In this document: piece by piece, positions 34,576 through 42,891 of the stretch | Layout: each line of letters starts with the position of its first letter | Position numbering within the stretch: position 1 is the stretch's first letter | Assembly (NCBI RefSeq): GCF_007475365.1 | Contig: NZ_CP034442.1 | Span: 806,001 to 870,000 of the forward strand | Source of the DNA: Streptococcus oralis subsp. dentisani | GTDB taxonomy: Bacteria > Bacillota > Bacilli > Lactobacillales > Streptococcaceae | Direction of reading: 5' to 3' | DNA: 64,000 nt | Made by a program: the position numbers and the translations under genes | The notes under the pieces: model-generated | Seen by the model: the letters and a program-made list of their open reading frames with translations, nothing else | Told to the model about the DNA's origin: nothing | Databases searched by the model: none

Positions 34576-35820
34576 ATGAAATTTGTTGGACTTGTTGGAT
34601 CAAACTACGATCAATCATATAACCGCAAACTCTTGGAATTTATCCGTCGCAATTTTAAATTCAAATTTGAATTAGAAGTTCTTGAAATCGACGAAGTTCC
34701 AATGTTTAACCAAGACGAAAAATGGGACGAAAGTTTCCAATTGCGTTTCTTGTATAACAAGATTACACGTGCTGATGGTGTCATTATCGCCACTCCTGAG
34801 CACAACCACACTATCTCAGCTTCACTCAAATCTGTACTTGAATGGCTTTCATACGAAGTTCATCCATTTGAAAACAAACCTGTCATGATTGTGGGAGCAT
34901 CATACTATGACCAAGGAACTTCACGTGCCCAGGTTCACCTTCGTAAGATCCTTGACGCTCCAGGTGTCAATGCCTACACGCTTCCAGGTAACGAATTCCT
35001 TCTTGGTAAAGCAAAAGAGGCTTTTGATAACAATGGAAACATCACCAACGAAGGGACTGTTAAATTCCTTGAAACTTGCTTAGATAACTTTGTAAAATAC
35101 GTAGGAGTCGTTTCGAAATTGAAAAAACCAAAACCAATCGAACCAGAAGACTTGGATTGCGGAAAACCAATTGCTACAACCATTACAGAAGTTGATCCTG
35201 ACGATCCAGAATGGGTAGAAAAAGTTGCTGCAATCACTGGCGCTGTTGCTGGTGATACCTATGTCAAATTGGACCACGGTATCCTCACAGTTAACCAAAT
35301 CGATATGTTCTTGAAAGCTATGCCATTTGAATTGACATACGCTGACGATAACAACCAATTCCTCTACTACAACAACGCTCACCAAGATCCAGACACCATG
35401 TTTGCCAAACGTGTACCACCTCAATCAGGTAACCGTATGTCTACTGTTCACAATTCTCTTCCACCAGCACGTATGAAGAATGTAGAGTGGGTCATCGGAA
35501 CACTTCGCAATGGAAACCAAGAATACGTCCGTACGATCGTTCCAGGTTCTCCTGCTGGTGTCATCAACACTCATAACTACCAAGCCATGTACTATCCTGA
35601 TGGATCATACGCTGGAATCAATGAAATTGTCTTTAACTTCCAACCATGGCTTGACTGGTACCTAAAAGAGACTGGTCAACGTTTGGTAGGTGGTAGCGGA
35701 CCATTTGCTCCTGCTGCCGGAGGTCATGGAGACGCAGATGCTACTTCTGGCGCTTCTGACTCAGGGGACGCTGGAGGCCATGGTGGTGACGCCGACGCCA
35801 CTTCTGGTGCAAGCAACTAA
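34576..35820 (+). CDS. FMN reductase-PAS fusion with duplicated flavinylation-like C-terminal tail
   Basis: A 414-residue three-part protein. Residues 1-185 are an FMN reductase domain (VGSNYDQSYNRKLLEF; ATPEHNHTISASL). Residues about 235-370 form a PAS domain like the C-terminal part of DUF438 proteins (LTVNQIDMFLKAMPFELTY, then NSLPPARMKNVEWVIGTL). The last 40 residues are Gly/Asp/Ala/His-rich and carry DADATSGAS twice, at 386-394 and 405-413. D-A-T-S-G-A-S fits the ApbE target consensus Dxx(S/T)GA(S/T), and apbE is in the same operon, so covalent FMN on the tail is my inference. The two DNA copies differ in six of nine codons. Confidence 0.85.
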   Translation: MKFVGLVGSNYDQSYNRKLLEFIRRNFKFKFELEVLEIDEVPMFNQDEKWDESFQLRFLYNKITRADGVIIATPEHNHTISASLKSVLEWLSYEVHPFENKPVMIVGASYYDQGTSRAQVHLRKILDAPGVNAYTLPGNEFLLGKAKEAFDNNGNITNEGTVKFLETCLDNFVKYVGVVSKLKKPKPIEPEDLDCGKPIATTITEVDPDDPEWVEKVAAITGAVAGDTYVKLDHGILTVNQIDMFLKAMPFELTYADDNNQFLYYNNAHQDPDTMFAKRVPPQSGNRMSTVHNSLPPARMKNVEWVIGTLRNGNQEYVRTIVPGSPAGVINTHNYQAMYYPDGSYAGINEIVFNFQPWLDWYLKETGQRLVGGSGPFAPAAGGHGDADATSGASDSGDAGGHGGDADATSGASN

Positions 35821-35826
35821 GAAACC

Positions 35827-35852
35827 AAAAAGGAGCCAAATGGCTCCTTTTT
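35827..35852 (+). terminator. Terminator of the apbE operon
   Basis: AAAAGGAGCC / GGCTCCTTTTTT hairpin right after the third gene. Confidence 0.9.
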
Positions 35853-35901
35853 TATTACAACAGAAAAGGGGCTTGTAAATCATCTACACCCCCCTTTCAT
35901 T

Positions 35902-36159
35902 TTATGAGTTAGGATCATCTAAACTACGGCCGTGTAAACCTTTTTCACGTTGTACTTGACGTAGTTTTTCTGGTGTGACGTCATTTCCTTCCTCGTCCAC
36001 AATTTTAATTCCTTCAATGTGGTGACGAACAGAACGACGATAGCCTTCGATGTACTCCTCACGAAGTTTAGCTTGTTCCACTTTTTCAGCAGAAGTTAAG
36101 CCTTCTGTTTTTTTCTTTTTAGCAAGCTCGTTGATACGATCAATTTTTTTAGGATCCAT
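35902..36159 (-). CDS. DUF896 (UPF0291, YnzC-like) protein
   Basis: An 85-residue helical cytosolic protein of the DUF896 family: [18 protein letters not shown] forms one helix and [18 protein letters not shown] the second. The B. subtilis homologue YnzC is in an SOS-related operon, but the function is unknown. It follows glyS by 42 nt in the glycyl-tRNA synthetase operon. Confidence 0.88.
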   Translation of the reverse strand: MDPKKIDRINELAKKKKTEGLTSAEKVEQAKLREEYIEGYRRSVRHHIEGIKIVDEEGNDVTPEKLRQVQREKGLHGRSLDDPNS

Positions 36160-36201
36160 GTTTCTCTCCTTTATGATAAGATTTAATCCGTTTAACAGAT
36201 T

Positions 36202-38238
36202 TTACTTGGTATTAATTTGGTTGAAACATGCAAGTTTCGCTGCTTTCTTGGTTAATTGCGACAAGATGGCCAATCGATTTTGACGAATATCTTGATCATC
36301 GGTCATTACCATAGTATTCTCAAAGAAAGCATCAATAACTGGGCTAAGCGCAAAGAGTTGTTCTAATTGCTGACTTGCAGTTCCTGACAAAACGAGTGAT
36401 TCTACTGCTTCTGCCAAGGCTTTCTCTTCTTCATTCTCAAAGAGAGCAGGATCAACAGTATCAGTTCCTCCGGCTTTTTCAGCCAAGTTGAAAGCACGTG
36501 AGAGGGATTCGACAGACGATTTGAAATCTTCTTTCTTGCTTGCTTCTACGAGAGCACTTGCTGCTTCTAGCATATCCGCCACAACAAAGTTTGAACTTGC
36601 GAGAACTGCTTCCTTGATATCTTTTGGAGTAGAACCCATCATCTTATCAACACGAGCCTTGATAAAGTCCATGACTTCCGCTTTATTTTCATAAGTCAAG
36701 CTGTCAAATTTCAAAGCATAAAGGCTATCGATCAGCTCATCCATAGCAATGTGCCAACCAAAAGCATCCAAGATACGAACCACACCTTGCGTCGCACGAC
36801 GAAGGGCATAAGGGTCGTTAGAACCTGATGGAATCAAACCTACTGAGAAGAAACTCAAAATCGTATCCAATTTGTCTGCAATGGCTAGAATGGCTCCAAT
36901 CTTGCTCTCTGGGAGAGCTCCGTCCGCTGATGTAGGCATGTAGTGTTCACGAATGGCAGCCGCAACTGCTGGAGTTTCCCCAGCAAGAAGGGCATATTTC
37001 TCACCCATAATTCCTTGGAGTTCATCAAACTCACCAACCATACCTGTCAACAAGTCAAACTTGTAAATAGCTGCTGCACGCGCTAGGTCAACTGTTTCAT
37101 CCACTGACAAACCAGCTTTTTCTGCCAAGAGAATGGCAATCTGCCCCGTACGAATCATGTGTTCACGAAGGGAACCAATCTTTTCGTGGAAGGTCACGTT
37201 GTTTAATTTTTCAACAAGATCTGAAATGACCAATTTTTGGTCTTCACGCCAGAAGAATTCACCGTCTTCCAAACGAGCAACTAAGACTTTTTCATTACCC
37301 TTGATAACATTTTCCAAATGCTCTGCGTTTCCGTTACGGACTGAAATGAAGTTTGGCAAGAGCTTACCATCTTGATCTCGGACAACGAAGTAGCGCTGGT
37401 GCTCTTTCATCGAAGTTACCAAAACTTCTTCTGGAACGTCAAGGTATTTAGCATCAAAACTTCCCATAAAGGCAGTTGGGTATTCAACCAAGTTCAAGAC
37501 TTCATTAAGCAATTCCGCATCAATTTCGATACGTACGCCATGTTTTGCCTCGATTTCTTTGATTTGGTCAACAATCATTTGCTCACGTTCACGAGGATCC
37601 GCGATTACAAACTGCTTACGAAGATCTTCTTCGTAGCTCAATGCTGACTGAATCTTGGTTTCTTGTCCCAAGAAACGATGACCACGGCTCACACGACCTC
37701 CCTTGATATCAAGGAAATCCAAGTCAAATTCTTCTTCATCTAAAAGAACAGTTAAAGTGTGAACAGGGCGGATGTATTCAAAGGTGTTGTTAGCCCAGTG
37801 CATGCTGACAGGGAAAGTTAGTGACTTCAAGACGTCTACTACACCTGGAACTATGGTTTCAACTGCTTGACCCACTTCTTCCTTGGTAACATAGACATAT
37901 TCTTCACCCTTGATTTCACGGAATTCAATATCTTCAACTGTCAAGCCTTTCCCACGGACAAATCCTTGAGCTGCTTTGGTGAAGTTTCCATCACTATCCA
38001 AGGCAATCTTCTTTGCTGGCCCCTTGAAATCTTCTGTCAAATCAGATTGCTTGTCTGCAAGCCCAGTCACACGAACAGCCAAACGACGTGGTGTTGAGAA
38101 GGTTTGAATGGCTTCAAAAGACAGGCGATTTTCTTTGAGAAATGCTGCCATTTTTTCGCCTAGTTGTTTTTCACTTGGAGTTACTACGTAGGCTGGTAAC
38201 TCTTCAAGACCGAGTTCTACTAATAAGTTTTTTGTCAT
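36202..38238 (-). CDS. glyS: Glycyl-tRNA synthetase beta subunit
   Basis: A 678-residue beta subunit of the heterotetrameric glycyl-tRNA synthetase, which binds tRNA-Gly. It starts [15 protein letters not shown], has the conserved [12 protein letters not shown] and FNSVRNG-type [19 protein letters not shown] regions, an HD-like domain around 340-470, and a C-terminal DALR-type anticodon domain (about 560-670). It is separated from glyQ by an unusual 260-bp hairpin-rich spacer. Confidence 0.96.
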   Translation of the reverse strand: MTKNLLVELGLEELPAYVVTPSEKQLGEKMAAFLKENRLSFEAIQTFSTPRRLAVRVTGLADKQSDLTEDFKGPAKKIALDSDGNFTKAAQGFVRGKGLTVEDIEFREIKGEEYVYVTKEEVGQAVETIVPGVVDVLKSLTFPVSMHWANNTFEYIRPVHTLTVLLDEEEFDLDFLDIKGGRVSRGHRFLGQETKIQSALSYEEDLRKQFVIADPREREQMIVDQIKEIEAKHGVRIEIDAELLNEVLNLVEYPTAFMGSFDAKYLDVPEEVLVTSMKEHQRYFVVRDQDGKLLPNFISVRNGNAEHLENVIKGNEKVLVARLEDGEFFWREDQKLVISDLVEKLNNVTFHEKIGSLREHMIRTGQIAILLAEKAGLSVDETVDLARAAAIYKFDLLTGMVGEFDELQGIMGEKYALLAGETPAVAAAIREHYMPTSADGALPESKIGAILAIADKLDTILSFFSVGLIPSGSNDPYALRRATQGVVRILDAFGWHIAMDELIDSLYALKFDSLTYENKAEVMDFIKARVDKMMGSTPKDIKEAVLASSNFVVADMLEAASALVEASKKEDFKSSVESLSRAFNLAEKAGGTDTVDPALFENEEEKALAEAVESLVLSGTASQQLEQLFALSPVIDAFFENTMVMTDDQDIRQNRLAILSQLTKKAAKLACFNQINTK

Positions 38239-38498
38239 GTTTTTTCCTTTACATTTTCTTCAATCTTTTTTGATATGCACCTTAGGTACTGGGGACGTCG
38301 CTAACTAACTTTTGTGAGTCTGTAAGGAAATCTTATACCAAATAAACTAAGATTTCCAACAGTCTCATCAAAGTGGATTTAGCTGACTGATTTTTGAACC
38401 CAAGGTTTCAAAAATCCCCACATAACAGTACGGCGTTGTATATCCCTCTAGCAAGTCTTCGACTTGCCTTTAACGATTTTAGATCACAGTATTACTTA
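38239..38498 (-). repeat. Hairpin-rich spacer between glyQ and glyS
   Basis: No gene is visible in these 260 bp. On the transcribed strand there are three clear hairpins: GCAAGTC/GACTTGC with a GAA loop (38447-38463 region), GATTTTTGAA/TTCAAAAATC (38390-38417), and GGAAATCTTA/TAAGATTTCC (38329-38360). Most streptococci I recall have glyQ and glyS close together, so this may be an inserted repetitive element or a regulatory RNA. It does not match the BOX or RUP sequences I remember. Confidence 0.5.
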
Positions 38499-39416
38499 CT
38501 ATTCTGCGTCTTCTGCTAAGAGTTTAGCTCGTGTTGCTTCATCCAAAAGTGGGTAGCCTAGGCGTTTGCGTTCTGCGACAAAGGTTTTGGCTACGATACG
38601 GGCCAAGTTACGGATACGAGCGATATAGCCAGCTCGCTCCGTTACGGAAACAGCACCACGCGCATCAAGTAAATTAAAGGTATGTGAACATTTGAGAACA
38701 TAGTCATAGGCAGGGTGAACCAAGCCTTCTTTTAATGCACGACCAGCTTCTTTTTCAAACTTATCAAAGTTTTCAAGCAACATTTCTTGGTCCGAAATTT
38801 CAAATGAATATTTTGAATGCTCGTACTCAGGTTGTATAAAGATTTCTCCGTATTTTACACCATCAGCCCACTCAATATCATAGACAGAGTCCACTTCTTG
38901 AATGTAAGAAGCCAAACGCTCCAAACCATAAGTAACTTCCGCAGTCACAGGGCCAGTTGCCAATCCACCGACTTGTTGGAAGTAAGTGAACTGAGTGATT
39001 TCCATCCCATCAAGCCAAACTTCCCAACCAAGACCAGCTGAACCAGTAGATGGATTTTCCCAGTTATCCTCAACGAAACGAATATCGTGCTCCAAAGGAT
39101 TGATTCCCAATTTTTCTAAAGACTCAAGGTAAAGTTCTTGGATATTTGATGGAGAAGGCTTCATGACCACTTGGAATTGGTGGTGTTGGTAGAGACGGTT
39201 AGGATTTTCCCCATAACGACCGTCAGCAGGACGACGTGATGGCTCTACATAAGCCGCATTCCATGGCTCAGGTCCGATAGCACGAAGGAAAGTGTAAGGG
39301 CTCATTGTCCCCGCACCTTTTTCATTATCATAAGCCTGCATGAGCATACAACCTTGGTCATTCCAAAATTGTTGCAAAGTCAAAATAATTTCTTGAAATG
39401 TTAATTTCTTAGACAT
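38499..39416 (-). CDS. glyQ: Glycyl-tRNA synthetase alpha subunit
   Basis: A 305-residue class II synthetase alpha subunit that activates glycine. Motif-bearing segments: [19 protein letters not shown] at the start, [40 protein letters not shown] (motif 2) and the ERLASYIQ region of motif 3. It follows the metallopeptidase gene by 18 nt and has an AAAGGAG ribosome site. It is under the same T-box. Confidence 0.97.
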   Translation of the reverse strand: MSKKLTFQEIILTLQQFWNDQGCMLMQAYDNEKGAGTMSPYTFLRAIGPEPWNAAYVEPSRRPADGRYGENPNRLYQHHQFQVVMKPSPSNIQELYLESLEKLGINPLEHDIRFVEDNWENPSTGSAGLGWEVWLDGMEITQFTYFQQVGGLATGPVTAEVTYGLERLASYIQEVDSVYDIEWADGVKYGEIFIQPEYEHSKYSFEISDQEMLLENFDKFEKEAGRALKEGLVHPAYDYVLKCSHTFNLLDARGAVSVTERAGYIARIRNLARIVAKTFVAERKRLGYPLLDEATRAKLLAEDAE

Positions 39417-39434
39417 TGTTTACTCCTTTAGTTT

Positions 39435-40196
39435 TTATATTTCTTTTTCAATTAATTTCTGCTGAACAAACCAATTTAACAAGGGAAGAGTTTTATCTGT
39501 ATTTGCCCATAGATGATAAGAATCGAAGACCGCTTGTACACTACCTAGATTTTCTACCAACTTATCTACTGTCAAAAAACTACGCCAGTATTCGTAAAAA
39601 ATACTTGCATAGTTCTTATCATAAGTTGAGGAACCAAAATCATTCAATGAATGCCAACCATACTTCTTCTGATAAAGTTCTACGAGAGATTGATTACAAA
39701 TTTTTTCCGCTTGAAATTCCTTTTCTGTCAAGAAATACTTGCGACTAATATATTCAACCATCCCCTCTTCGAACCAGATGTAAGAGTCGTAACCATCAAA
39801 ATCATCTGAAAAATACTCCGACCAATGAGCTAACTCATGTCCTACAATCTGTAAGAGGAAATTTTCAGATAAAGAATGATAGTGACTTTCTATTGCTTGA
39901 GTTTGCTGAGAACGCTCGTAGTCCATCAACTGATACAAATACAGCTCTTTCCAAACAGTTAAATCAGGCGTCATAACCATTCGTCTATTATTTGTATAGG
40001 CAGGAACAGGTATTTCCCTAATAATCTGAGTAGCAGCATTAAAACCTGACCAAATGATGGCTTGTGGTAAATCATAGACTGCAAGTTCATTCTTTAAAAA
40101 AGATTGATAAGCCTCCAACTTTTCAGTATTTCTTAATACAAAATCACGAAATGCAACTAGTTGGCTATCATCTTTTACAAGATAAAGGTTATCCAC
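39435..40196 (-). CDS. HExxH zinc metallopeptidase-like protein in the glycine T-box operon
   Basis: A 253-residue protein with VGHELAHWSEYF (zinc ligands His120 and His124, catalytic Glu121) and, about 20 residues on, YIWFEEGMVEYIS, which supplies the third ligand Glu as in gluzincins. No signal peptide is visible. I start it at GTG 40196, 4-5 nt after AAAGGAG; earlier ATG and TTG codons in frame lie inside the T-box terminator hairpin. It sits directly between the T-box and glyQ, so its level should rise when glycine-charged tRNA falls. Substrate unknown; a role in releasing glycine from peptides is only a thought. Confidence 0.75.
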   Translation of the reverse strand: MDNLYLVKDDSQLVAFRDFVLRNTEKLEAYQSFLKNELAVYDLPQAIIWSGFNAATQIIREIPVPAYTNNRRMVMTPDLTVWKELYLYQLMDYERSQQTQAIESHYHSLSENFLLQIVGHELAHWSEYFSDDFDGYDSYIWFEEGMVEYISRKYFLTEKEFQAEKICNQSLVELYQKKYGWHSLNDFGSSTYDKNYASIFYEYWRSFLTVDKLVENLGSVQAVFDSYHLWANTDKTLPLLNWFVQQKLIEKEI

Positions 40197-40226
40197 AGCT
40201 CTCCTTTCTTTCACACACATAGACTG

Positions 40227-40418
40227 AATAAACAAAAGAACCGCATCCGACAATCCTAGGTTGATTTAACCTAGGGGCGTCAGAAACGCGGTTCCACCCT
40301 AATTTATTACTTCATTGTTTTTAAAAATACGACAGAAAGCGCCAGTTTCTTACCTTGTTCTACTTAGCTCCCACTACCCCAAGCTCGCTTGAAGAACGCC
40401 ATAAGACTTTCTTTCCTG
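40227..40418 (-). promoter_or_regulatory. T-box leader (glycine), upstream of metallopeptidase-glyQS
   Basis: Promoter TTGTAA (40453-40448) and TGATATAAT (-10 at 40430-40425) with 17-bp spacing starts a leader of about 190 nt. The T-box AGGGTGGAACCGCG lies at 40300-40287. It is followed by the competing terminator, whose GCGGTTC arm pairs with GAACCGC of the T-box before a T-rich run. Uncharged tRNA-Gly binding should favour the antiterminator. The specifier triplet is not certain; GGT in ACAAGGTAAG or GGC in CTGGCGC are candidates, both glycine codons. Confidence 0.93.
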
Positions 40419-40469
40419 TTGAATATTATATCAGAAAGGTAGAAAATTTACAATTCTTTTTCTTACTTT

Positions 40470-41312
40470 CTAAAAATCCATCTCATCCACACGAGGTGCA
40501 CCAGAAGTCACTGAAATCGTCTTTAAGATCTCTCGCTCTTCTCTGCTGAGTACAATCCCAAAACAGTCAAGATTGCTCTGGATGCGAGAAGCCGTCACTG
40601 ACTTAGGTAGAGGTAAAAAGCCTTCTGCCAAACTCCAAGCCAAGGCGAGTTGGGCAACCGATTTCCCGTGCTTAGCAGCAATTTCTTGGACTCCTTTCTT
40701 ATCAAACAACTCTCCTTGCCCAAAAGGTCCCCAAGCCTCTAGGAGAATTCCTTTCTCTTTACAGTATGCAACTACTTCCTCTTGATAAACACCTGGCGCT
40801 AAGCGCACCTGATTAACCGCTGGAATGACTCTTGCTGTCTCAAGCAAGGCGTCCAAATGATGGGGAAGGAAATTACTAACGCCGATAGCACGGATTTTGC
40901 CTTCTTGGTAAAGATCCTCCATCGCTCTCCAGACTTCAGCATTGCGAGTTTTCCATTCGTCATTTTCTCTTAAAGGTTTTGGATTTGGCCAATGGATAAG
41001 GTACAAATCTAGATAATCCAATCCCAGTTTTTCCATTGATTCCTCAAAAGCTTGGCGAGCTTCATCAGAGCTGTGATTGGTATTCCAAAGTTTGGTCGTT
41101 ACAAAGATTTTTTGTCGTGGAATACCGCTATCTCGAATAGCACGGCCAACGCTCTCCTCATTTTTATAGATAGCTGCAGTATCGATATGACGATATCCAG
41201 CCTTTAAAGCTTCTAAAACGGCTTGGTAGGCTACCTCTCCATTTTCAGCTTTCCATGTCCCAAAGCCTAAAACTGGGATTGAAACTCCATTATTAAGGGT
41301 ATAAGATTTCAT
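40470..41312 (-). CDS. Aldo/keto reductase
   Basis: A 280-residue NADPH-dependent aldo/keto reductase with a TIM-barrel fold. The catalytic tetrad is visible: Asp in GYRHIDTAAIYKNE (about 44), Tyr49, Lys in VTTKLWNTNH (about 75) and His in LYLIHWPNP (about 107). The signature VGVSNF-type segment is IRAIGVSNFLPHHL. Substrate is unknown; such enzymes reduce methylglyoxal or other aldehydes. Confidence 0.93.
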   Translation of the reverse strand: MKSYTLNNGVSIPVLGFGTWKAENGEVAYQAVLEALKAGYRHIDTAAIYKNEESVGRAIRDSGIPRQKIFVTTKLWNTNHSSDEARQAFEESMEKLGLDYLDLYLIHWPNPKPLRENDEWKTRNAEVWRAMEDLYQEGKIRAIGVSNFLPHHLDALLETARVIPAVNQVRLAPGVYQEEVVAYCKEKGILLEAWGPFGQGELFDKKGVQEIAAKHGKSVAQLALAWSLAEGFLPLPKSVTASRIQSNLDCFGIVLSREEREILKTISVTSGAPRVDEMDF

Positions 41313-41394
41313 CGTTTTTTCCTTTCTATGTGAAGAAAATCTAAAGAAACAAAGTCCTGATTATCAGAATACTTGCTCCTTTAGATTTTACCAA

Positions 41395-42786
41395 TTATTG
41401 ATCACGGTCATAATACATTTCGTGAGCTTTTAGACGTGAATTGAGCAATTCCGGAATAGTCACAAATGTATAACCTTGCTCTTTCAGATATTCTATAATC
41501 TTTGGAAGAGCATTAACTGTAGCGCCGTGAATATCATGCATAAGAACAATCGATCCATTACGAACTTGATGCTGAATCTCTGTTAAAATAGCAGATTCAT
41601 TCTTGCTCTTCCAGTCCAAACTATCTACATTCCACATGATAAAGCTCAAGTCAAGACTGTTACGGATATCATCGGTAATAGCGCCATAAGGCGGACGCAT
41701 GAGTTTAGAACTCGAACCTAAAACCTTGGTCAAGGCATCTTCCGTATCCGTGATTTGTTTTTTAGCATCTTCAAGAGACAATTTGGAAAGAACGGGATGA
41801 TCCCAGCTATGGTTTCCCACAACATGTCCTTCTGATTTCATTCGTTTCAGAAGATCTTCATTACCCGCGATATTTTTACCAAGTACAAAAAAGGTTGCCT
41901 TTACACCATACTTAGCCAAGGTATCCAAAGCCTGGGTAGTTGTAGATGGATTTGGACCATCGTCAAAGGTCAAGGCTACAACTTTTTTATTTTTCTGAGC
42001 AAAGTAAACCTGGTAAAGCTCAGCATCCTTTTCTAATAGATAAGAGGACTCCAATACATCAAAGAAACTGGATATTGGTAAAGCAATTTCCTCCAGAGTC
42101 TCCCCTGAGTTCGCTGGATAAAGGATGAGTTGACTATCTTTATAATCAAAGCTCCAAGACGTCAATTCTTGGTCTGTGAAGTTTTTTAGAACCTGATCAA
42201 TTTTTGTCTGGTCAAGTTTCTTATCTTCTAGGGTTGCTTTGATTTGACTCAGCAAGAGTTCCTTAGCCTTGGTCGCATCTTTGAAAAGTTGACTAAGAGT
42301 AAAAGTTTTACCGTCTTCTGTCAAGAAAATTTTTCCTAAAGAAGTCTTTTCTTTTTCTTCAACCTTTGCTGCAGACAAATCGTAAACTTGCTTACTAATA
42401 TTACGAGCCACAACTCCCTTTAGGACGGGATCCAACTGCTCCGTATAATAAAAAACCAAATCCTCTTTATCTTCTAGCTTTTCTTTGATATCCTGGTTGA
42501 TCTTTTCTCTAACAGATGCAATGACTTCCTCTCCTTGAAGAGGGTAGTAGGCAATCACTTCAGCTTGATCTTTTCGGAAATGGTCTTTCTGACTGCCTGC
42601 TTTGAATTGTTGATCTTTTTCACTTTTTAGCGCTTCAATTTTTTGTTCATAGGATTGCTTCTGTAGAATCTTGTAACCAATGGCACCACCTAGGCAGATC
42701 ATAGCAAGACCTAAGATTCCAACAAGGGAAAGCAATCTACTTCTCTTTTTATCGTGGGAAACACGTTTCTCTCTATTTTTCTTCAT
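41395..42786 (-). CDS. pgdA: Peptidoglycan N-acetylglucosamine deacetylase
   Basis: A 463-residue surface enzyme that deacetylates GlcNAc in peptidoglycan and so protects against lysozyme. One N-terminal membrane anchor (about 18-38) is followed by a middle domain (about 50-255) and the NodB domain: [13 protein letters not shown] (catalytic and metal Asp), [10 protein letters not shown] (metal His pair), [20 protein letters not shown] and VLMHDIHG (catalytic His). A TATGAT with TG extension ends only 7 nt before the ATG, see the separate entry. Confidence 0.95.
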   Translation of the reverse strand: MKKNREKRVSHDKKRSRLLSLVGILGLAMICLGGAIGYKILQKQSYEQKIEALKSEKDQQFKAGSQKDHFRKDQAEVIAYYPLQGEEVIASVREKINQDIKEKLEDKEDLVFYYTEQLDPVLKGVVARNISKQVYDLSAAKVEEKEKTSLGKIFLTEDGKTFTLSQLFKDATKAKELLLSQIKATLEDKKLDQTKIDQVLKNFTDQELTSWSFDYKDSQLILYPANSGETLEEIALPISSFFDVLESSYLLEKDAELYQVYFAQKNKKVVALTFDDGPNPSTTTQALDTLAKYGVKATFFVLGKNIAGNEDLLKRMKSEGHVVGNHSWDHPVLSKLSLEDAKKQITDTEDALTKVLGSSSKLMRPPYGAITDDIRNSLDLSFIMWNVDSLDWKSKNESAILTEIQHQVRNGSIVLMHDIHGATVNALPKIIEYLKEQGYTFVTIPELLNSRLKAHEMYYDRDQ

Positions 42787-42801
42787 ACCTCCATCATATC
42801 A
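42786..42801 (-). promoter_or_regulatory. pgdA extended -10 immediately before the ATG
   Basis: TGATATGAT (42801-42793) is followed by GGAGGT and the ATG at 42786. If this -10 is used, the mRNA starts at the ATG; if GGAGG is used as ribosome site, another promoter must lie further up. The two readings exclude each other. Confidence 0.4.
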
Positions 42802-42860
42802 AATCAGAACTATAATTTCAATGATAAATCGATATTCTTCTATTTTTGAAAGAAATAATA

Positions 42861-42885
42861 AAAAGCCTAGATGATCTAAGCTTTT
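42861..42885 (-). terminator. Terminator after ezrA
   Basis: Stem AAAAGCTTAGAT / ATCTAGGCTTTT (one mismatch) with T-rich flank, just behind the ezrA stop. Confidence 0.8.
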
Positions 42886-42891
42886 CAGGTA

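Noticed and set aside
35690..35878. Alternative plus-strand frame over the tail of the reductase-PAS gene
   Set aside because: It overlaps the terminator and is explained by the Gly/Ala-rich tail in another frame.
38239..38498. BOX or RUP element
   Set aside because: The sequence does not match the BOX or RUP sequences I remember; it is left as an unidentified hairpin-rich spacer.
40196..40253. Longer form of the metallopeptidase starting at 40253
   Set aside because: This region is the T-box terminator hairpin; the GTG at 40196 follows AAAGGAG.
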